64,000 nt of DNA from Nymphaea colorata (GCF_008831285.2 NC_045139.1:26764412-26828411), one strand, 5' to 3'. Positions 32,301 through 40,399 are shown, numbered from the stretch's first letter. Notes: generated by a model from the sequence alone, not told the origin. A program made the numbers and translations.

Positions 32301-32818
32301 CTACAGTCGAAGTGCTTGAAAGCCTTTTAGCTACTGAGAGGGCAGCTCATGATGAAGCAGAATGTCGAGCAAAGGCTCTTTCATTGCAGCTTCAAGCCAC
32401 CCAAGGAAAACTAGATGCTGTTCACCGAGAGTTGACAATGACATCGGTAAGACTGAACGAGACTCCTGTAGATGGCAAACTAAAATCTATTTCACATGCT
32501 AAACGGTCACGTGTTGAAGATTATGCCGGCATGGAATCAGTTCATGATATGGAAATAGATGCCGATATCATCAGAACAAATAAGCGATCCAAGAGCACAA
32601 CTAGCCCCATAAACAATCATGCAGATGATGGAGGCTCAGTTTTTAAACCCAGTGAGGATGACAGCCAGCATGATACAGAAGATTATACTAAGTTCACCGT
32701 ACAGAAGCTCAAGCAGGAACTCACAAAACATGGATTTGGTGCGCAACTGCTGCAGTTGAGGAACCCAAACAAAAGGGACATACTATCTTTGTATGAAAAA
32801 CATGTCCTCAAGAGCTAA
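9299..32818 (+). CDS. GBPL3: Guanylate-binding protein-like 3 (GBPL3-like), 14 exons, intact reading frame
   Basis: Large dynamin-superfamily GTPase of the plant GBPL3 type. In Arabidopsis GBPL3 acts in the nucleus, in immune-induced condensates and at the nuclear periphery. Joining 14 exons with GT-AG introns gives about 1,065 residues, close to the Arabidopsis length. The G domain (about 40-310) has P-loop GRARQGKS (76-83), G3 motif DSEG (132-135) and the guanine-recognition RD pair (212-213). A helical region follows, then a long coiled coil (about 480-930). Basic clusters KRSR and NKRSK near 960-991 could be nuclear localisation signals. The tail ends in a conserved LxLYEKHVL block, slightly shorter than in Arabidopsis. 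Exons: 9299-9562, 10468-10629, 16190-16255, 16420-16563, 16744-16857, 17315-17416, 17495-17680, 18623-18712, 18789-18923, 20128-20250, 30673-30758, 30852-31464, 31621-31698, 31784-32818. No stops or frameshifts were found, although introns 2 and 10 are full of transposons. Confidence 0.95.
9563..10467 (+). other. GBPL3 intron 1
   Basis: 905 nt with GT-AG borders. It holds a short CA-rich run near 10040-10065. No mobile element was recognised. Confidence 0.85.
10468..10629 (+). CDS. GBPL3: GBPL3-like exon 2
   Basis: Encodes 54 residues with the switch region (STHKPCTKGLW) and the DSEG G3 motif. Acceptor CTACTAG, donor ACG followed by GTATCT, phase 0. Confidence 0.95.
11250..11366. repeat. (TA)n, (CA)n and (TA)n microsatellite cluster
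   Basis: TA run at 11250-11290, then CA and TA runs at 11333-11366, within the left part of the family A element. Confidence 0.95.
11902..12694. mobile_element. 793-bp non-autonomous hAT element, family B (CGTATCGTACGATACG arrays)
   Basis: The terminal inverted repeat CAATGTTATC (11902-11911) matches GATAACATTG (12685-12694). It is flanked by a perfect 8-bp duplication, CGTACCGG (11894-11901 and 12695-12702). The left 170 bp holds repeated palindromic GTATCGTACGATAC units; the right 95 bp holds TACGATACGTTACGATAC units. There is no transposase. Both ends match the transposase-bearing element at 21938-25524, so this looks like an internal-deletion derivative of that family. It is inserted inside family A element 11171-12753. 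Confidence 0.95.
14359..14723. mobile_element. 365-bp hAT MITE, family A
   Basis: Ends CTAAGTCACATGGGTAC (from 14359) and, reverse-complemented, CTAAGTCACATGGATAC (ending 14723). Flanks GTCACTAC (14351-14358) and ATCACTAC (14724-14731) form an 8-bp duplication with one mismatch. The termini match the element at 11171-12753. The interior is AT-rich, with GTACCC-type subterminal repeats near 14645-14710. There is no coding. Confidence 0.9.
15497..15846. repeat. Imperfect tandem duplication, offset 188 bp
   Basis: A segment of about 162 bp at 15497-15658 recurs at 15685-15846 with scattered differences and one or two small indels, both starting GCTTGAC and ending ACTGGTA. It lies in intron 2, and no function is evident. 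Confidence 0.85.
16190..16255 (+). CDS. GBPL3: GBPL3-like exon 3
   Basis: 22 residues (GTYSTKIFS to MFIYNQ), phase 0 at both ends. It continues the G domain after the DSEG motif. Confidence 0.95.
16420..16563 (+). CDS. GBPL3: GBPL3-like exon 4
   Basis: 48 residues ending in FVWLLR, which supplies the Arg of the RD guanine-recognition motif. Phase 0. Confidence 0.95.
16744..16857 (+). CDS. GBPL3: GBPL3-like exon 5
   Basis: 38 residues starting DFYLDL, which supplies the Asp of the RD motif. Phase 0, donor GTGAGG. Confidence 0.95.
16998..17050. repeat. Short tandem repeat in intron 5
   Basis: ATGGCTCYGTCTTTCTTTA is repeated twice head to tail. Confidence 0.75.
17315..17416 (+). CDS. GBPL3: GBPL3-like exon 6
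   Basis: 34 residues (IRDSIRALFPDRECFTLVRP onwards), a block conserved in GBP/atlastin-type G domains. Phase 0. Confidence 0.95.
17495..17680 (+). CDS. GBPL3: GBPL3-like exon 7
   Basis: 62 residues spanning the end of the G domain and the start of the helical region. It begins LHKLRPEFRAGLDAL and ends SSWQ. Phase 0. Confidence 0.95.
18623..18712 (+). CDS. GBPL3: GBPL3-like exon 8
   Basis: 30 residues of the helical region with the conserved EAECRRAYE motif. Phase 0. Confidence 0.95.
18789..18923 (+). CDS. GBPL3: GBPL3-like exon 9
   Basis: 45 helical residues ending FLRKAFE. Phase 0, donor GTAAAA. Confidence 0.95.
19712..19855. repeat. 72-bp tandem repeat, two copies (intron 9)
   Basis: 19712-19783 and 19784-19855 are nearly identical, differing at a few positions. 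No coding role; it is inside the intron between exons 9 and 10. Confidence 0.9.
20128..20250 (+). CDS. GBPL3: GBPL3-like exon 10
   Basis: 41 residues (DYKRTAFTEADLRCSNTIQ onwards). Its donor GTAAGT opens the 10.4-kb transposon-filled intron 10. Confidence 0.95.
20780..21663 (-). pseudogene. Copia RT C-terminal part and RNase H (distal part of the split Copia)
   Basis: Read on the minus strand from 21663 downwards it gives FKTKD, an IFLG-like motif, an LDLLDKAGM-like motif, and then RNase H signatures: KAEYRSIAASTTEVTWI near 21080-21130 and DQHFVL...HVKTKDQMASLF near 20850-20930. It ends at a polypurine tract (CCCTCCCTCT on +, 20780-20789) where a 3' LTR should start. Several stops and frameshifts. 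It is the continuation of the RT at 26006-26960, separated by the element at 21664-26005. Confidence 0.85.
22235..24500 (-). pseudogene. hAT transposase, BED finger plus DUF659 plus hATC, inactivated
   Basis: The minus strand carries, in order: a BED zinc finger starting MDPTWQW near 24500 with CSFC and KHHLAGT; a basic linker near 24080-24200; the DUF659 start with WFYDACIPFNAANA near 23895-23945; FITDNAANYRAAGD near 23710-23745 followed by an RNase H-like region to 23156 (WSPCATHCINLML, then RFATNVLTVQSV); a distal exon near 22890-23130; and the hATC dimerisation part SASGCERN...RNRLEHKRLNDLVFVRYN near 22615-22740. An acidic tail ends at 22235. Lesions include a TAG in the IVxFITDNA motif (near 23737), a TGA where the hATC Trp should be, and frameshifts near 24420, 24000 and 23140, so it is not functional. 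An intron appears to separate the last two blocks. Confidence 0.9.
24840..25010. repeat. Second CGTATCGTACGATACG palindrome array
   Basis: It closely resembles the true terminal array at 25355-25524 and ends in TACAACACTG, a degenerate copy of the family TIR. It looks like the 5' end of another family B element inside the outer one, or a duplicated terminus. Confidence 0.75.
25933..27520 (-). pseudogene. Copia integrase and RT N-terminal part (proximal part of the split Copia)
   Basis: Minus strand from about 27520: an integrase fragment (CDGGGEYSLNEFTSFLQ near 27420-27490; FGCVCYVHID near 27150-27180), then the RT start near 26440-26720 (EEIQSLHECHTWEVVPW, KWAFKIKYKPNGSIDKYKAR), then the catalytic region YVHDIVITGSS near 26050-26090, where the usual YVDD has His for the first Asp. 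The frame runs into the inserted element at 26005. gag is absent. Multiple stops and shifts mean it is inactive. Confidence 0.88.
27521..28081 (-). other. Copia leader region without gag
   Basis: Between the primer site and integrase there is only about 560 bp, with repeated GATCTGATCACACT-type units and a hairpin-forming CTCTATTCTCTTACC / GGTAATAAGAGGGAATAGAG pair near 27936-27979. gag and protease are missing, so the element is internally deleted. Confidence 0.5.
28082..28240 (-). mobile_element. Copia 5' LTR and primer-binding site (minus strand)
   Basis: On the minus strand the LTR reads TGTTGGAGAG to CATAACA (28240 to 28095), with TG...CA ends. It is directly followed by TGGTATCAAAGCC (28094-28082), a primer-binding site matching the initiator-Met tRNA 3' end as in many plant Copia elements. 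The 146-bp length is short. The sequence after the polypurine tract at 20779 starts TGTAAATAGG and does not match this LTR, so the pair is mismatched or the 3' LTR is lost. Confidence 0.75.
28290..28641 (-). pseudogene. hAT transposase N-terminus (BED zinc finger) fragment
   Basis: Minus strand from about 28641. After a polar start comes PLWCYVTKIGKTSGGGGNINFSCNFCHKHLIGSY, with the BED Trp, the CxxC pair and a following LLHIKGHGI-like segment in a shifted frame near 28395-28420. This matches the BED-finger start of plant hAT transposases and is distinct from the copy at 24500. Only about 110 codons remain, with a frameshift and stops. Confidence 0.75.
29435..29570. repeat. 23-bp tandem-like repeats (GAGAATCGCCGTTCGCCGG type)
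   Basis: Two exact-period units at 29513-29535 and 29536-29558, with diverged copies at 29435 and 29481 and a partial at 29559. It lies in the 5' leader of the family A hAT relic. Confidence 0.85.
29866..30019. mobile_element. End fragment of a second CCTAGGCG-type element
   Basis: The sequence from CCATGGACTAGG to CCTAGGAGACACCTTAACAG parallels 25862-26000, the right end of the element at 21664-26005. The left end is not found in this window next to it, so it is a partial copy. Confidence 0.7.
30673..30758 (+). CDS. GBPL3: GBPL3-like exon 11
   Basis: 28 codons plus two bases (VLDGLISEYE to RFLQQ). The proposed donor is GTTTGT at 30759. The split codon becomes TGT (Cys) where the Arabidopsis protein has Ser. 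Reading straight through into exon 12 is also open. Confidence 0.85.
30852..31464 (+). CDS. GBPL3: GBPL3-like exon 12
   Basis: 204 codons after one split base. Starts LEGPIFDL, then a heptad-rich coiled coil with ITxLK-type and WKRKYE repeats. Ends in phase 0 at AAG followed by GTTAGT. Confidence 0.93.
31621..31698 (+). CDS. GBPL3: GBPL3-like exon 13
   Basis: 26 residues of coiled coil (EEEIKEKETKLEQAEHRV onwards), phase 0 at both ends. Confidence 0.93.
31784..32818 (+). CDS. GBPL3: GBPL3-like exon 14 and stop
   Basis: 344 residues and a TAA stop at 32816-32818. A long coiled coil, then an acidic and basic linker with KRSR and NKRSK clusters, then the conserved end (KFTVQKLKQELTKHGFG to LSLYEKHVLKS). 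Confidence 0.95.
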   Translation: MVDSSLKSKDAESAALKVQVEELGQMIDSAKVAAQSFEREARMLQQEKIHLEEKYLTGFKRFEEVEERYKTAEKEARKAAELVENARNEAASAQKEKNEVHRLAMERLTQIERAERQIETLERQKLDLVAEIEQLRDSEMAAISKVSLLETRVHEREKEIKELVESANEQRATTVEVLESLLATERAAHDEAECRAKALSLQLQATQGKLDAVHRELTMTSVRLNETPVDGKLKSISHAKRSRVEDYAGMESVHDMEIDADIIRTNKRSKSTTSPINNHADDGGSVFKPSEDDSQHDTEDYTKFTVQKLKQELTKHGFGAQLLQLRNPNKRDILSLYEKHVLKS

Positions 32819-33240
32819 GTAGACTTGCTGATCCCAGCCGTGGCATCTTATACCATGACAACCACTATACTGACTTCTATTGCTTTAGAAGTAGACTGAC
32901 ATAGCATGTTCTTCCTTGTATTTGGTTCTCAAGGATATAGCTTTTGTTTTTGCTTATTTTTCCACTTTGATGTAAGTATTATCCATATTGGCCTGTGTTT
33001 CTGGCCATGATTATGATTTTCTTCTTCTTTTGTTCCTGTTGAGCTGGTTGTAAAATGGTTGCAGGATTTGATGGTAAAATATATGTAGCTTTCTAACTGA
33101 CTTGGTGCTTGTCCGACGGATTTTCGTAGCTTGTTATACGGGAAGAACCATAAAAGCCTATGGACCGGTGTGTCGCTGGGGGATTGTCTAATTTTCAAAA
33201 TATGCATGGAGGGGGAGATTAGACCTGTGCCCTTAGACGT
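32819..33240 (+). other. Probable 3' UTR of the GBPL3 gene
   Basis: T-rich sequence downstream of the stop with no coding. The exact polyadenylation site is not determined. Confidence 0.4.
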
Positions 33241-35449
33241 TTCAAGCTGGTTAAAGACATTTAGGATGTTCTTTTCATGAGTTTAAAATGTGAATAACGT
33301 CGTGTCAATCTCTCTGGTTTTCTTCTCATTCGTTTGACGTATGATGAGGAATTGCCCGATGCAAGGCCGAGGATGCGATGAGTAACTGTCAAAACCATGA
33401 ATGGACGGTCTGTTACTTGGTTTCTTCAATTGGAGCTCAACACTTGAGTTTGGTCCCACTACCATGTATAACATGTACAAGCTCAGAATTCAGAGTGGCT
33501 GGCTGGATGGTGGTTGGCTCTTGTACACGTCATAGCTACCCCCAATTCAATTGATGGCAAATCTACAACAATTTTAGGAAGACAATGAATGGATTGTGTG
33601 AAGCCAAAATGAAACTTTAAACACTCAGAAGTCTAATATTGTATCGCGACAAGATTCTAGAAATTATTTCCTGTTAAATCTTGTAATAAATGTGCCAATA
33701 TATATATATATAAATCTCTGATAACGTGTCCGGCCATAATGTGCTGACTGTATAAATAACGACACCGTGACTGCTGTATCTAATTCTCGTCATTGAGGGG
33801 GCATTTAATTAGGGGGAAGCACATTCAAGATGCTTTGAACATGTGAAATTCATCCTCGGTTATATATTGTAAACACACCACATTTTTCACTTGGATAGAT
33901 TACCATTTTATCCCTCACTGTTATTTTGGAACTGTTTTGCAAAAGCATTTCAAAAATTGAAGGCCTTACAAATGGATCACGGCTGAATCTAGTTTCTCAG
34001 TTCTTCCTACTTTTGATCGTGTTGCCACTTCATGACTCATTTTCTTTCATCTTCAACCATTTTCAGTTACGCTCTGCCATTTTCTAAATATGATTAGTCA
34101 AATTCTTGCAAAATGAATCTAAGGTCAAAGTTAGTGTATCTAATGTCACTCATTTTGATATCTGAAGTCCAATTCTATTGCTGCAGGGTTTGGATCCACA
34201 ATTATGATTTAAATCCAATCAAGATTCATTGTTCAATCCTTACTTTTGGATATAAAATCTCATTTTTTTATGATCCATGATATCTCTAATATTCTAGGTA
34301 CAAATCCCATATCCAAATCATTTACTATCCTGAATACAAGTAATCTTTAACTTGGGATCATGATTCTAATAAGCCTTAGCTCATCTCCTATTCGGATCTA
34401 TGATACATTTTTCCAATGTTGATCTATGATACATTTTTCCAATGTTGACTCATAGGTCAAATCATTTGAGTTCATTTTAAAATTCAAATCAAATTCAATA
34501 TATCAAATCTAGTTCAATGTATTTCAAATGATTTTCAATGAAGTTTCAAGATGTGTAAATGATTTTCAAAACCAGATTCAATAGATTTGTAATTGGTTTT
34601 TCAACTTAATTTAGAAGGACTTTTATGACAAAATCCAAAATATTAGATATCTATTCAATCATTTCAAGGGATCTTCAAAATGATTTTAGAAGCATTTCAA
34701 TTAATTGATAATAAATTAAAAAAATGTTCAAGTGTTGAGATCATTTCCAAATTGACTTCTTGAAATCTTCAATTAATTTCAATTAATCAAGATCTATTTT
34801 CAAATATTTTCGAACTAAATTCCAAGTATTTTGGAACGAATTAGATCAATTTTTGGATGATTTTTAATAAATTTCATAGGGTTTTCAGGTCAATTTCAAG
34901 GATTTAAAATCAAACTAAATGATATTTTCAAGAGAAATTTCAAACAATTTCGAAAAATAATTACAAATTTTAATTTACAAGTTTTAGAATTTTTTCATTT
35001 ATCCCTTTTACTCCATTTTCTCTCCATTTTTCCTTTCTTGCAGTCCACGATGCTCGGTGTCTCTCCATCCTTGCATTCTCGCTCTTTCTTCTTCCCCTCT
35101 TCTTCTCTTCCCACTTGCTTCTTCTAGTTGTTCTCCTTTGCTCCCATAACTTCCTTTTCATTCCTTCTTTTCTATCTTCCTTTTCATTCCTTCTTTTCTA
35201 TTTCTCCCTCAATTCTTACCACTTCCGTTCTATCAACATCTCTCTTCTTCTTCCTATCTCCCATTTATTTTCTCATTTTCCCTACTATTTTGTCTTTATC
35301 CTTCATCTGCAGAGCAGACGAAGGAACAAAGCATAGAAGAAAGTTGAGAGAGACCAAAGCAACTTGGATACACTGAAATGAGAATTCGTTAACTTTGATT
35401 ATCATCTCTGCTCCTTGCAAGTTCAATACCCAAAAAATATTTCAAAACG
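33241..35449. other. AT-rich intergenic DNA
   Basis: No gene recognised. From about 34440 to 34990 the sequence is built of degenerate AATCATTTCAAATGATTTTCAA-like units. From 35000 to 35330 it is a pyrimidine-rich low-complexity tract; its ORFs are compositional artefacts. Confidence 0.5.
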
Positions 35450-35720
35450 CCCCAAATTTTTCATATGACACACACAGCTGAGGTACTTCTTCACCTTCCC
35501 AATTCGTTTCATACTATTTACTGCAACAACCAGATTGTTGACATATACTAAGAATGCTATGAAATTTTTCACCTTTATTTAAGATGAAGAGAGAATGATC
35601 ATTGTGTGACTGTGCAAAGCCAAACTTAATCAACTCAGAGGTCAACTTCTGAAACCAGTTCCTTGGTGTTTGATGTAGGCTATGTAAAAAAATTTTAAGT
35701 TTACAAACCTTATTCTTAGT
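35450..35720 (-). pseudogene. Copia reverse transcriptase fragment
   Basis: The minus strand reads KVCKLKIFLHSLHQTPRNWF, then LTSELIKFGFAQSHNDHSLF, then after a frameshift LVYVNNLVVAVNSM. This is the Copia RT core, with the YVDD site degraded to YVNN. Only about 85 codons remain. It stops where the plus-strand Copia LTR begins, suggesting that element landed in it. Confidence 0.8.
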
Positions 35721-37976
35721 TATTTTTGGACAGTTATCATCTCCCTCCTTTTGTTAGTTCTCTCATGGTGGAGGTGTGTGAAGTTTTTTGTTCTCTCACC
35801 TATAAAAGAACTCATTGTTGTTAGTGTGTGAAAGCAGCCATTGTACTGTCTTGTGTGTGGACGTAGGCCACTGATAAGGCTGAACCACGTTAAGCTTTGT
35901 GTGCTTGCTCTGTCCTTTTTTCTCTCTAATTTCAACATGGTATCAGAGCATTTACCATTTCCGCTGAGGTTGTCGGGGCATTGATCCTAAGTTTTAGAAA
36001 GCTTCCTGCGTATTCTGTCGAGGAGTCGAGCAGACACAACAACTCAAAAACTTCACCCAATTTTGACGACCGATGCTGTCAGCTTTAGTGTCGGAAAGCA
36101 TCGAGCATAGGCTCTTAGAATCATTGGCATCTGAGGATTCTCCCTGCCAAATTTCAGATTTTTTGGAATAGACATTGCGGAGATACAAATTTTTGAACGA
36201 CTGTCTGTTGCTGGAAGTTTTCCTATGACTTTGTCCAGGCGTGGCTTCCTCTCTCATGCATTCCTCTTTGGCGTCAATTCAAGGGTTGAGCAAGGGGGCA
36301 TTGGATTCAGGCTCGTGTCTACTATTTTTGGACCAAGTTTCAGATTTTTTGGATGACCCTACGAAAAACGGTGGATTTTACAAGTACCGCAGGTTTCTAA
36401 AGCTTCTTGCAAACCATAGGAACAGCCAGAAGGCAAGAAGAAATCTTCACGCGATTTCTCTCCAATGCACATTTGGAGCTGAAACTAGGGACGTCCACCC
36501 CGCAACCGTCAGTGAGTTCCTGTCCAATTTTCAGATTTTTTCTAGTTGGAGGTCATTTTTTAAAATTCGGCGAGTGTTTGCTGGTACTAGATGACACCAT
36601 AGCAGACCTAATTTCTTCATTCTCATCTTCGTGAGCATCATGGTTGAAACAGGTAACAATCGAGTCATTGAGAAGATTATTGTTCAAGAGCAACCCAATC
36701 CTGCTATTAAAATCACGTCAGTGCTTTTCAATGGGATAAATTATTTTGCATGGTCAAAATCAACAATGTTATTTTTTGAGTGGAAATCAAAACTTGAATA
36801 TGTTGCTGGTGGCCTCCCAAAACCAGACGAGAAGAGCTCCTTCTACAAGGAGTGGAAGATGACCAATCACATGGTCATGTCTTGGTTGACGAATTCTATG
36901 AAACCGAGAATTCAACAAGGTTTTTTCTTTATTGAAACTGTTGCACAAATTTGGCAGAAGGCCAAAGAGCTGTATACTGAGAGAAACAATATTGTTAGGA
37001 TGTTTCATTTGTCAAAAAAAGCTTACAGTATATAGAAAGATCAAAAAACCAATTTAAGTGAACATCTTGGTGATCTTCAAGGGTTGTGGGACGAGTTAGA
37101 CTACTTAGTTGATATGACTGAAAGTCTGCAAACCATAGATCGTTTACTTGAGCAGTAAAAAAATCTTTCAATTGCTTAACAGTCTTGGTACAGGATATGA
37201 ACCAATACTGCATCAGATTTTTATGCATGCATCACTGCCTTCATTATTCACCATTTTTTCTTTATTAATGAGTGATGAATCAATGAAGCAGTCATGCTTC
37301 ACTCGCTGACAAAGGGGGAATAAAGTTGTATTGTTGAAAGACAGAATGAGTTTAACCAATGGAAAGGAAACATGAAGAGAGTTTGCACCTATTGTAAAAA
37401 GGAGAGCACCTATTGTAAAAAGGAGAGACACCTGTGCGAGCGATGTTGGGATTTGTATAAAAGACCAGAACCTAAAAATTCACCCTTTGAAAAATATAGA
37501 AAAACTTCATCCTCAACAAAAGTGGTTGCTACCACATCTAAAGAAACTAATGATGCTACGGCTATCTTAAAAAAGATTTCAGAATTGCTAAAGCACATGC
37601 CTGTTAAGCAAGAAGTCATGCTTGCATCAGCATCCAATTCCACTCAGTGTAACCCCAAAGGTATGTTTTCTAATACTTGGGTGTTGGACTCCAAGGCTGC
37701 TAACAGTTATATTTATAAGGACGTGTCTCATTTTTGGGTTTTTCATTTTTATGTTGGCAGGTATTTTTGAACAGTTATCATCTCCTTCCTTTTGTTAGTT
37801 CTCTCATGGTGGAGGTGTGTGAAGTTTTTTGTTCTCTCACCTCTAAAAAAACTCGTTGTTAGTATGTAAAAGCAGCCATTGTGTTGTTTTGTGTGTGGAC
37901 GTAGGCCACGGATCAGATTGAACCACGTTAAGCTTTGTGTGCTTGCTCTGGCTTTTTTCTCTCTCTTATTTCAACA
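35721..37976 (+). mobile_element. Deleted Copia element with two LTRs and primer site
   Basis: Direct repeats at about 35721-35937 and 37762-37976 are closely similar (217 and 215 bp), start TATTTTTG and end TTTCAACA; the extreme LTR starts are uncertain. TGGTATCAGAGC at 35938-35949 is the initiator-Met tRNA primer site. The interior contains gag and the first part of protease; most of pol is missing and the coding runs directly into the 3' LTR. A target-site duplication could not be identified. Confidence 0.85.
36601..37770 (+). pseudogene. Copia gag and protease start (truncated)
   Basis: gag reads from about 36640: PAIKITSVLFNGINYFAWS, EWKMTNHMVMSWLTNSMKP and AKELYTERNNIVRMFHL, the UBN2-type retrotransposon gag pattern. 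Stops occur near 37033, 37155 and beyond. A second in-frame segment from 37372 has a partly duplicated zinc-knuckle start (CTYCKKES... then CERCWD) and then WVLDSKAANSYIYKD, the protease active-site region with Lys where DSGA has Gly. It then reads into the LTR at 37762. Confidence 0.85.
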
Positions 37977-38343
37977 TAATGTCTTCTTCAACCAAATAAA
38001 ATTGAAAGTCCGACGTCAAATAATGGGGGAAATAACGTTTGCCACTGTGACTCCAGAACAAGAGTGAAGCAACAGTAGCCCAAGTGGCTATTATAACCAT
38101 TTCATTTGGATAGAGATCACCATGTGAGAACTCTCCTGTGAGACTTTTGGAGTTAAGTCTTTTCTTGGGAGGACTGTCAGCATTCAAAAAATTCAGTTAA
38201 CGACGGTCGCTTAATGGTCATGCTATCGTAAGGAGCACTTCCCATTTCGACCGGCTGATGCAAGGGGCTACTGCCAGGCTATCGACGCAAAGAACATCGT
38301 GTGCATCCTTGTTTTGTCTTGACAGTTAACTTGAAGTTTCGGT
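37977..38343. other. Short intergenic gap
   Basis: No gene or repeat recognised between the Copia LTR and the PPR pseudogene stop. Confidence 0.5.
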
Positions 38344-38763
38344 TTACCAGTAGTCCCCGCAAGAACAACGTCCTTCGCTGAAGTGGTGAAACCTATTATT
38401 GTCCCTCAGGATGATTTCTCTCTGTAAAATTCCTGAAACGAATTTGAACACGTTATGACAATCGCCGCAGACACGAAGGCTTTTTGCGATTCGAATTGGG
38501 ATCCCCTGTTCTGTACTGATCAATCCGAAAGCGAGGGCCAGCTTCTCGCTGTGATACCAGAGTTGGCTTTCCTTCTCTTCCTCCTCTAGATCAAACAACA
38601 CGAACTTGGTATCAGGTACATAGCCTGCAGCTCTCATCTGTTCCCTCAATTTCGTCAACATTGCATAGATCTCGGCTGTGCGGGGATGAGACCGGTCCTT
38701 CACATGGAAAACATGCACACCGTCCTTGACACTGTTCCAGCTGCAGCCTGGTCCCTTTCTATT
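38344..38763 (-). pseudogene. PPR protein: E+ and DYW deaminase-like domain (3' part)
   Basis: The minus strand reads KGPGCSW, then [12 protein letters not shown], then the DYW domain with the zinc-binding [10 protein letters not shown] and [10 protein letters not shown] motifs, ending exactly in CGDYW and a stop at 38344-38346. DYW domains of plant PLS-class PPR proteins catalyse C-to-U RNA editing in organelles. This segment itself is uninterrupted, but the upstream part of the gene is separated from it by a 2.4-kb block and the ORF is broken elsewhere, so the locus is a pseudogene unless splicing rescues it, which I consider unlikely. Confidence 0.9.
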
Positions 38764-38988
38764 TTATTTCTGCTGAGTCTTGATAATATCATTTTGTTGT
38801 TTTTTCATTAGAAGTTTTATGTTTGAAAAGATTGGCCAGAAACAGGACTTTATTTCTAGCTGCTCGTATAAACGTCCTTGTCCTTTTTTAGTTGTTGTGG
38901 AGACGTGCTCATTCGATTCAAATTCACTTTTATAATTTTTTTGCAAGTGTAATACTATGATGTTGTTTTTATGTGGATGTTTCTGCAG

Positions 38989-39126
38989 ATTATATCAAAC
39001 ACAACTATATCAAGACCAGAGCCAGTTAGTAAGCTGCCTCTGGCTGAGGAGGCTGCTGGATTGAGTGGGAAACCCTTATTCAAGTTGTCAACAGATATTC
39101 TCAAGGAGATGTACATTTTAACACAA
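38989..39126 (+). pseudogene. Dihydroorotate dehydrogenase exon fragment 1
   Basis: 46 codons, IISNTTISRPEPVSK to KEMYILTQ, with the family block GGLSGKPLF (here AAGLSGKPLF). A proper acceptor (TTCTGCAG) and donor (GTACGT) flank it. DHODH is the mitochondrial FMN enzyme that makes orotate in pyrimidine synthesis. The upstream three-quarters of the protein and the last exon are absent here. Confidence 0.88.
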
Positions 39127-39388
39127 GTACGTTAATGATATTTTTCATTGCTAGAGAAAGATGTAAAAGCATAATTTCCTATTGTGGCCGATTTGCATAT
39201 GAAATTTAGAATATATGTGGTTGCCAACTAATTTAATTTATTTATATTCACTATTTGATTTTCTATCATTCCTGATTCTTGCCTTGCTTTACGCTATTAC
39301 TGCTGTTTTTGTTTTCTCCGCTAAATAGCTTCTCCTGGTTTCTGCTGCTGAGTGTCAGCTTATGGTTTGTCTATCTTTGTGTCATCAG

Positions 39389-39426
39389 GGAAAGGTTCCT
39401 ATCATCGGCTGTGGAGGTATTAGCAG
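39389..39426 (+). pseudogene. Dihydroorotate dehydrogenase exon fragment 2
   Basis: GKVPIIGCGGISS with the FMN-phosphate-binding GCGGISS motif. Acceptor TCATCAG, donor GTGAAA; phase is compatible with its neighbours. Confidence 0.85.
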
Positions 39427-39545
39427 GTGAAATAATAATATTTTTCTGCTTAATTTTAAATGTGCACCTAAACAATTGTTGTTTTATCCTGAAGTTGTCT
39501 TTTCAAAGTCTAATGAGTTTACATGATTGAAAATACTTGATTTAG

Positions 39546-39645
39546 TGGTGAAGATGCATACAAGAAAATAAGGGCAGGAGCTACACTCGTTCAGCTGTAT
39601 ACATCCTTTGCTTATAAGGGACCTGCTTTGATCCCACAAATTAAG
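39546..39645 (+). pseudogene. Dihydroorotate dehydrogenase exon fragment 3
   Basis: [20 protein letters not shown] to ALIPQIK, continuing the FMN-binding C-terminal region. Acceptor ATTTAG, donor GTACAA. No further exon follows in this orientation within the block. Confidence 0.88.
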
Positions 39646-40169
39646 GTACAATATTAGAATGTTATAGTTTGTAATGAGCAAGGTATCATTTTCCTTTTTA
39701 AAATTAATGAAATTCTGTTACGTGATCTTCAATCTTTTTGGAAGGGGAAAATATTTAATTATTTTAATCCTTAGATGTATTCTTAAGCAAATAAAATTGA
39801 ACGACACTCAATATGGCAAAAGACTTGATGGTCAATCAAGTGAAAATTTATTTAGACCAGATCACTGTTCTTAGCAAGAGATAAATAACATATTTATATG
39901 CTTAAATTAAGCCAAAATTATGTCAAAGTGTTTTTCCAGGTGTCTGGATTTGCCTAGGAAATAAACTGTGGGACCTACCGATTACTTTTACATCTGCTTT
40001 TAGATGTACACTTTACGGTTGTGCATGTTTATATGCCTACGTGCATAGTTATATTATTTTTATTGACCGTCTATCCTATTTAATTGCTTGGTATCTCCAA
40101 AACTTATTTTCCATATCTCCAATGCATTTGGTAGCAATGATCAAATGTATGTTCCTTTCAGTCTCTAGA

Positions 40170-40290
40170 TTAGCATCGTGGTTCTCAATATCTTCAAGAT
40201 CTTGTCTTGAAAGGTCAGGGGCAATTTTCACAAGCAAAGGAGGAGGCCCACCTTCACCCCACTGCATTTTGTCCCGAGCAGCTTGAACCT
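40170..40290 (-). pseudogene. Dihydroorotate dehydrogenase fragment in inverted orientation
   Basis: The minus strand reads KVQAARDKMQWGEGGPPPLL then VKIAPDLSRQDLEDI, an earlier segment of the same protein than the plus-strand exons at 38989-39645. Homology stops abruptly on both sides without splice sites, so this is a rearranged piece and not an exon of a working gene. Confidence 0.85.
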
Positions 40291-40399
40291 TGTCATCATG
40301 CAACGCAAAAGAATATTTTGAATATTCCATCCATAATTAGAAATTATCAAAAGCCAAATGGAAACACGGCCAGACACTACCGAAGACGCCCAGGCACCA

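Noticed and set aside
31889-32301. ORFs of 118-123 codons on the minus strand under GBPL3 exon 14
   Set aside because: Antisense shadows of the coiled-coil coding sequence with Ser/Leu/Phe-rich composition.
34970-35376. Basic (minus) and Ser/Phe-rich (plus) ORFs
   Set aside because: Pyrimidine-rich low-complexity tract; no gene evidence.
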